6,722 nt of DNA from Accumulibacter sp. GTDB lineage: Bacteria > Pseudomonadota > Gammaproteobacteria > Burkholderiales > Rhodocyclaceae. The translations under genes and the position numbers were made by a program. Below, piece by piece: positions 4,985 to 6,722 of the stretch. Every line of letters begins with the position of its first letter. Within the stretch, counting starts at the first letter, position 1. The notes below the pieces were generated by a model, which saw only the letters and a list, made by a program, of their open reading frames with translations, made no database searches and was not told where the DNA came from. The stretch is taken from the NCBI GenBank assembly GCA_031267455.1, contig JAIRZC010000046.1:1-6722 (forward strand), written 5' to 3'.

Positions 4985-6352
4985 ATGCTCAAAATTCACC
5001 ACCCCCTGTGCTGGCTCGTTTTTTTGCTTGGGCTTGCCTCCGCTTTCCCAGCGGTAAGCGCCGACACTTACGAACACCAACTCTCCAATGGTCTCCGCAT
5101 CATCGTCAGGGAAGACCGCCGCGCGCCGACCGTCGTGCACATGATCTGGTACCGCGTCGGCAGCATGGATGAAACCAATGGAACGACGGGGGTCGCGCAT
5201 CTGCTCGAACACATGATGTTCAAGGGTACGCCTACTTTCGGTCCCGGCGAATTCAGCCGTATCGTCACCCGCGTCGGCGGACGTGACAACGCGTTTACTG
5301 GCAAGGACTACACAGCCTACTTCCAGCAGATACCGAAGCAGCAACTCGACCGAATGATGCATCTCGAGGCCGACCGGATGCGCCATCTGACACTGGATCC
5401 GAAAGAGTTCGAACAGGAAATCAAGGTCGTCATGGAAGAACGCCGCACGCGTACCGATGATAGGCCGCTGGCCCTCCTCGCCGAACACGCTTTCGCGGCC
5501 GCCTTCCAGGCCCATCCTTACCGCGCGCCTGTCATCGGCTGGATGAACGACTTGGAAAACATGACCGTTTACGACGCCCGAGCCTGGTATGAACGCTGGT
5601 ATCTGCCGGGCAACGCCTATGTCGTCGTCGTCGGCGATGTCGATCACCGCGATGTTTTCGCTCTCGCGGAGCGTCATTACGGCACCTTGAAGCCACGTGC
5701 GCTTCCCGATCGCAAACCGCAGACCGAGCCGCCGCAACGAGGTTTGCGGCGGCTTATCGTCAAGGCGCCCGCAAAGTTGCACGCTGTCCTGATGGCATAC
5801 AAGGTCCCGGTAATCCGCGACATCGAGAACGACACCGATCCTTTTGCGCTCGAAGTGCTTTCGGCGATTATGGGCGGGCACGACACAGGTCGCCTTACAC
5901 GCGGCCTGGTCCGCCAAGAGAGGCTTGCCGCTTCGGCGAGCGCCGGATACGATGCGATCTCGCGCGGCCCGGGGCTTTTCTATTTACGCGGATCGCCGAG
6001 TGAAGGGAAAACACGCGCCGAACTCGAAGCGGGCTTCCGCTCCGAAATCACGAAAATCGCCGAAAACGGCGTGAGCGAGGAGGAATTGGCGTATATCCGG
6101 AATCGACTCGTCGCCGCCCAAATTTATAAACTCGATTCGATGTTCGGTCAGGCCATGGAAATCGGGGAACTCGAGGCCTCAGGTCTTTCGTTCCGTGACG
6201 AAAACCGCATAATCGAGAAATTCAAGGCTGTTACTGCGGACGATGTGAAAGCCGTCGCGCGAAAGTATTTTGGTGACGATTCCCTCACCGTCGCCGAACT
6301 CGACCCGCAACCGCTATCCGAAACGACGCCGCGCAAAACGGCTTTGCCTTGA
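4985..6352 (+). CDS. Secreted zinc-dependent M16 (pitrilysin-family) peptidase
   Basis: This 455-residue M16-family metallopeptidase is of the two-domain, about 50-kDa type. Residues 1-26 form a signal peptide (hydrophobic WLVFLLGLASAF, likely cut after AVSA), so the enzyme is probably periplasmic; there is no lipobox. The inverted zinc motif is intact as HLLEH (72-76: H72 and H76 as ligands, E75 as catalytic base), with E152 in VVMEERR as the likely third ligand and E145 seven residues before it, the usual spacing. GGRDNAFTGKDYTAYFQQIP (98-117) is typical of bacterial M16 subunits. The second, non-catalytic M16 domain follows from about 190 (RWYLPGNAYVVVVGDVD, then LSAIMGG...GRLTRGLVRQERLA). 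ATG 4985 is the first possible start, as TAA precedes it by one codon; the ribosome site is weak. A second M16 gene follows on the same strand, so a heteromeric protease is likely. The substrate is unknown. Confidence 0.95.
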   Translation: MLKIHHPLCWLVFLLGLASAFPAVSADTYEHQLSNGLRIIVREDRRAPTVVHMIWYRVGSMDETNGTTGVAHLLEHMMFKGTPTFGPGEFSRIVTRVGGRDNAFTGKDYTAYFQQIPKQQLDRMMHLEADRMRHLTLDPKEFEQEIKVVMEERRTRTDDRPLALLAEHAFAAAFQAHPYRAPVIGWMNDLENMTVYDARAWYERWYLPGNAYVVVVGDVDHRDVFALAERHYGTLKPRALPDRKPQTEPPQRGLRRLIVKAPAKLHAVLMAYKVPVIRDIENDTDPFALEVLSAIMGGHDTGRLTRGLVRQERLAASASAGYDAISRGPGLFYLRGSPSEGKTRAELEAGFRSEITKIAENGVSEEELAYIRNRLVAAQIYKLDSMFGQAMEIGELEASGLSFRDENRIIEKFKAVTADDVKAVARKYFGDDSLTVAELDPQPLSETTPRKTALP

Positions 6353-6538
6353 CTCACTGAAAACGAGCCCATAATGACAAATTTTTCCGGTTTTCCCCCC
6401 GCTTACTCTTTACGGAAAGGCGTTACACGCATTGGCAGAGAGCGCCTCGGCAGGTGGTCGGCGCTGCTTCCTCTCGCGGGCATGAAGCCCGTTGCGTCGA
6501 AGACGCATCGCAGTATCCCCGCAGGACGATACTCGCGG
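6353..6538 (+). other. Gap between the two M16 genes
   Basis: This 186-nt stretch has no assigned gene. The frame of the following M16 gene is open through it from an ATG at 6374, with another in-frame ATG at 6482, but the translated residues are rich in arginine, serine and glycine and do not look like M16 or signal-peptide sequence. A small hairpin (CGGGC, 5-nt loop, GCCCG) surrounds the ATG at 6482. No T-tract terminator is seen after the first M16 gene, so read-through into the second is plausible. Confidence 0.4.
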
Positions 6539-6722
6539 ATGCGGAAAACCGCGGTATCCGCTCCCGGGGTACGTCCAAAAATCGTCAGAATCCTGTTCCT
6601 CGTACTTTCCTTTCTGGGGTCCCAGCTCGCCGAAGGCGCTGTCGAAATCGCGCATTGGGTCGCGCCGTCGGGCGCGCGTGTTTTTTTCGTCGAAACACGT
6701 AAGCTTCCGATCCTGGATGTGC
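6539..6722 (+). CDS. Second M16-family peptidase/partner subunit, N-terminal part (runs off window)
   Basis: Only the first 61 codons are visible. Residues about 14-34 look like a signal peptide (KIVRILFLVLSFLGSQLAEGA). The mature start, EIAHWVAPSGARVFFVETRKLPILDV (36-61), matches the opening strand of the second member of bacterial M16 pairs, which usually reads as IQHW-(x)-PSGARVYFVE-(x)-LP-(x)-LD. The ATG at 6539 is chosen because it places a signal peptide near the N-terminus, with AGGA at 6523-6526; in-frame ATGs at 6482 and 6374 would add 19 or 55 residues. From family knowledge, the downstream partner often lacks the zinc motif and serves as a non-catalytic subunit, but the region that would show this is outside the window. 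It is probably co-transcribed with the upstream M16 gene. Confidence 0.8.
   Translation, partial: MRKTAVSAPGVRPKIVRILFLVLSFLGSQLAEGAVEIAHWVAPSGARVFFVETRKLPILDV

Noticed and set aside
4922..5917. 331-codon minus-strand open frame opposite the M16 peptidase
   Set aside because: The plus strand encodes a complete M16 peptidase with signal peptide and zinc motif; the antisense frame matches no family and mirrors its codon bias.

Overview
The window reads as chromosomal, housekeeping DNA from a moderately GC-rich proteobacterium, most likely a betaproteobacterium. The signs are the ftsY-ftsE-ftsX-rpoH order, an RpoH with a near-canonical RpoH box, a yqjD-yqjE-yqjK-like trio, and a pair of secreted M16 peptidases divergent from ftsY. 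The genus cannot be named from this sequence. No mobile element, CRISPR array, tRNA or rRNA was found.

Left (186-1261, + strand): three small, tightly packed envelope genes. They encode a DUF883/YqjD-ElaB-type C-tail-anchored protein, a YqjE-type two-helix membrane protein (13 nt downstream) and a YqjK-like basic protein (17-nt overlap). They converge on rpoH, and a perfect 11-bp hairpin lies at the junction.

Centre (1278-4773, - strand): ftsY, ftsE, ftsX and rpoH in transcription order. FtsY is the SRP receptor GTPase that delivers membrane proteins. FtsE and FtsX form the ABC-type complex that controls septal peptidoglycan hydrolysis. RpoH is the heat-shock sigma factor. The first three genes are coupled (2-nt gap, then an ATGA overlap). 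rpoH follows after a 102-nt leader that contains a perfect CIRCE operator (TTAGCACTC-N9-GAGTGCTAA), the binding site of the repressor HrcA. This is the main finding: it predicts that transcription of the positive heat-shock regulator sigma-32 is itself under negative HrcA control. A second point is that RpoH has proline in place of the nearly invariant glutamine in the region 4.2 recognition helix (RIRPIE instead of RIRQIE).

Right (4774-6722): a roughly 210-nt divergent control region with two tandem 11-bp repeats and a 17-bp palindrome. It is followed on the + strand by a complete secreted zinc M16 peptidase and the first 61 codons of a second M16-family protein that runs off the window. Such tandem pairs commonly make an active subunit plus a partner subunit in the periplasm.

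No wholly new system is visible. The interest lies in the regulatory DNA and in a few substitutions at conserved positions.
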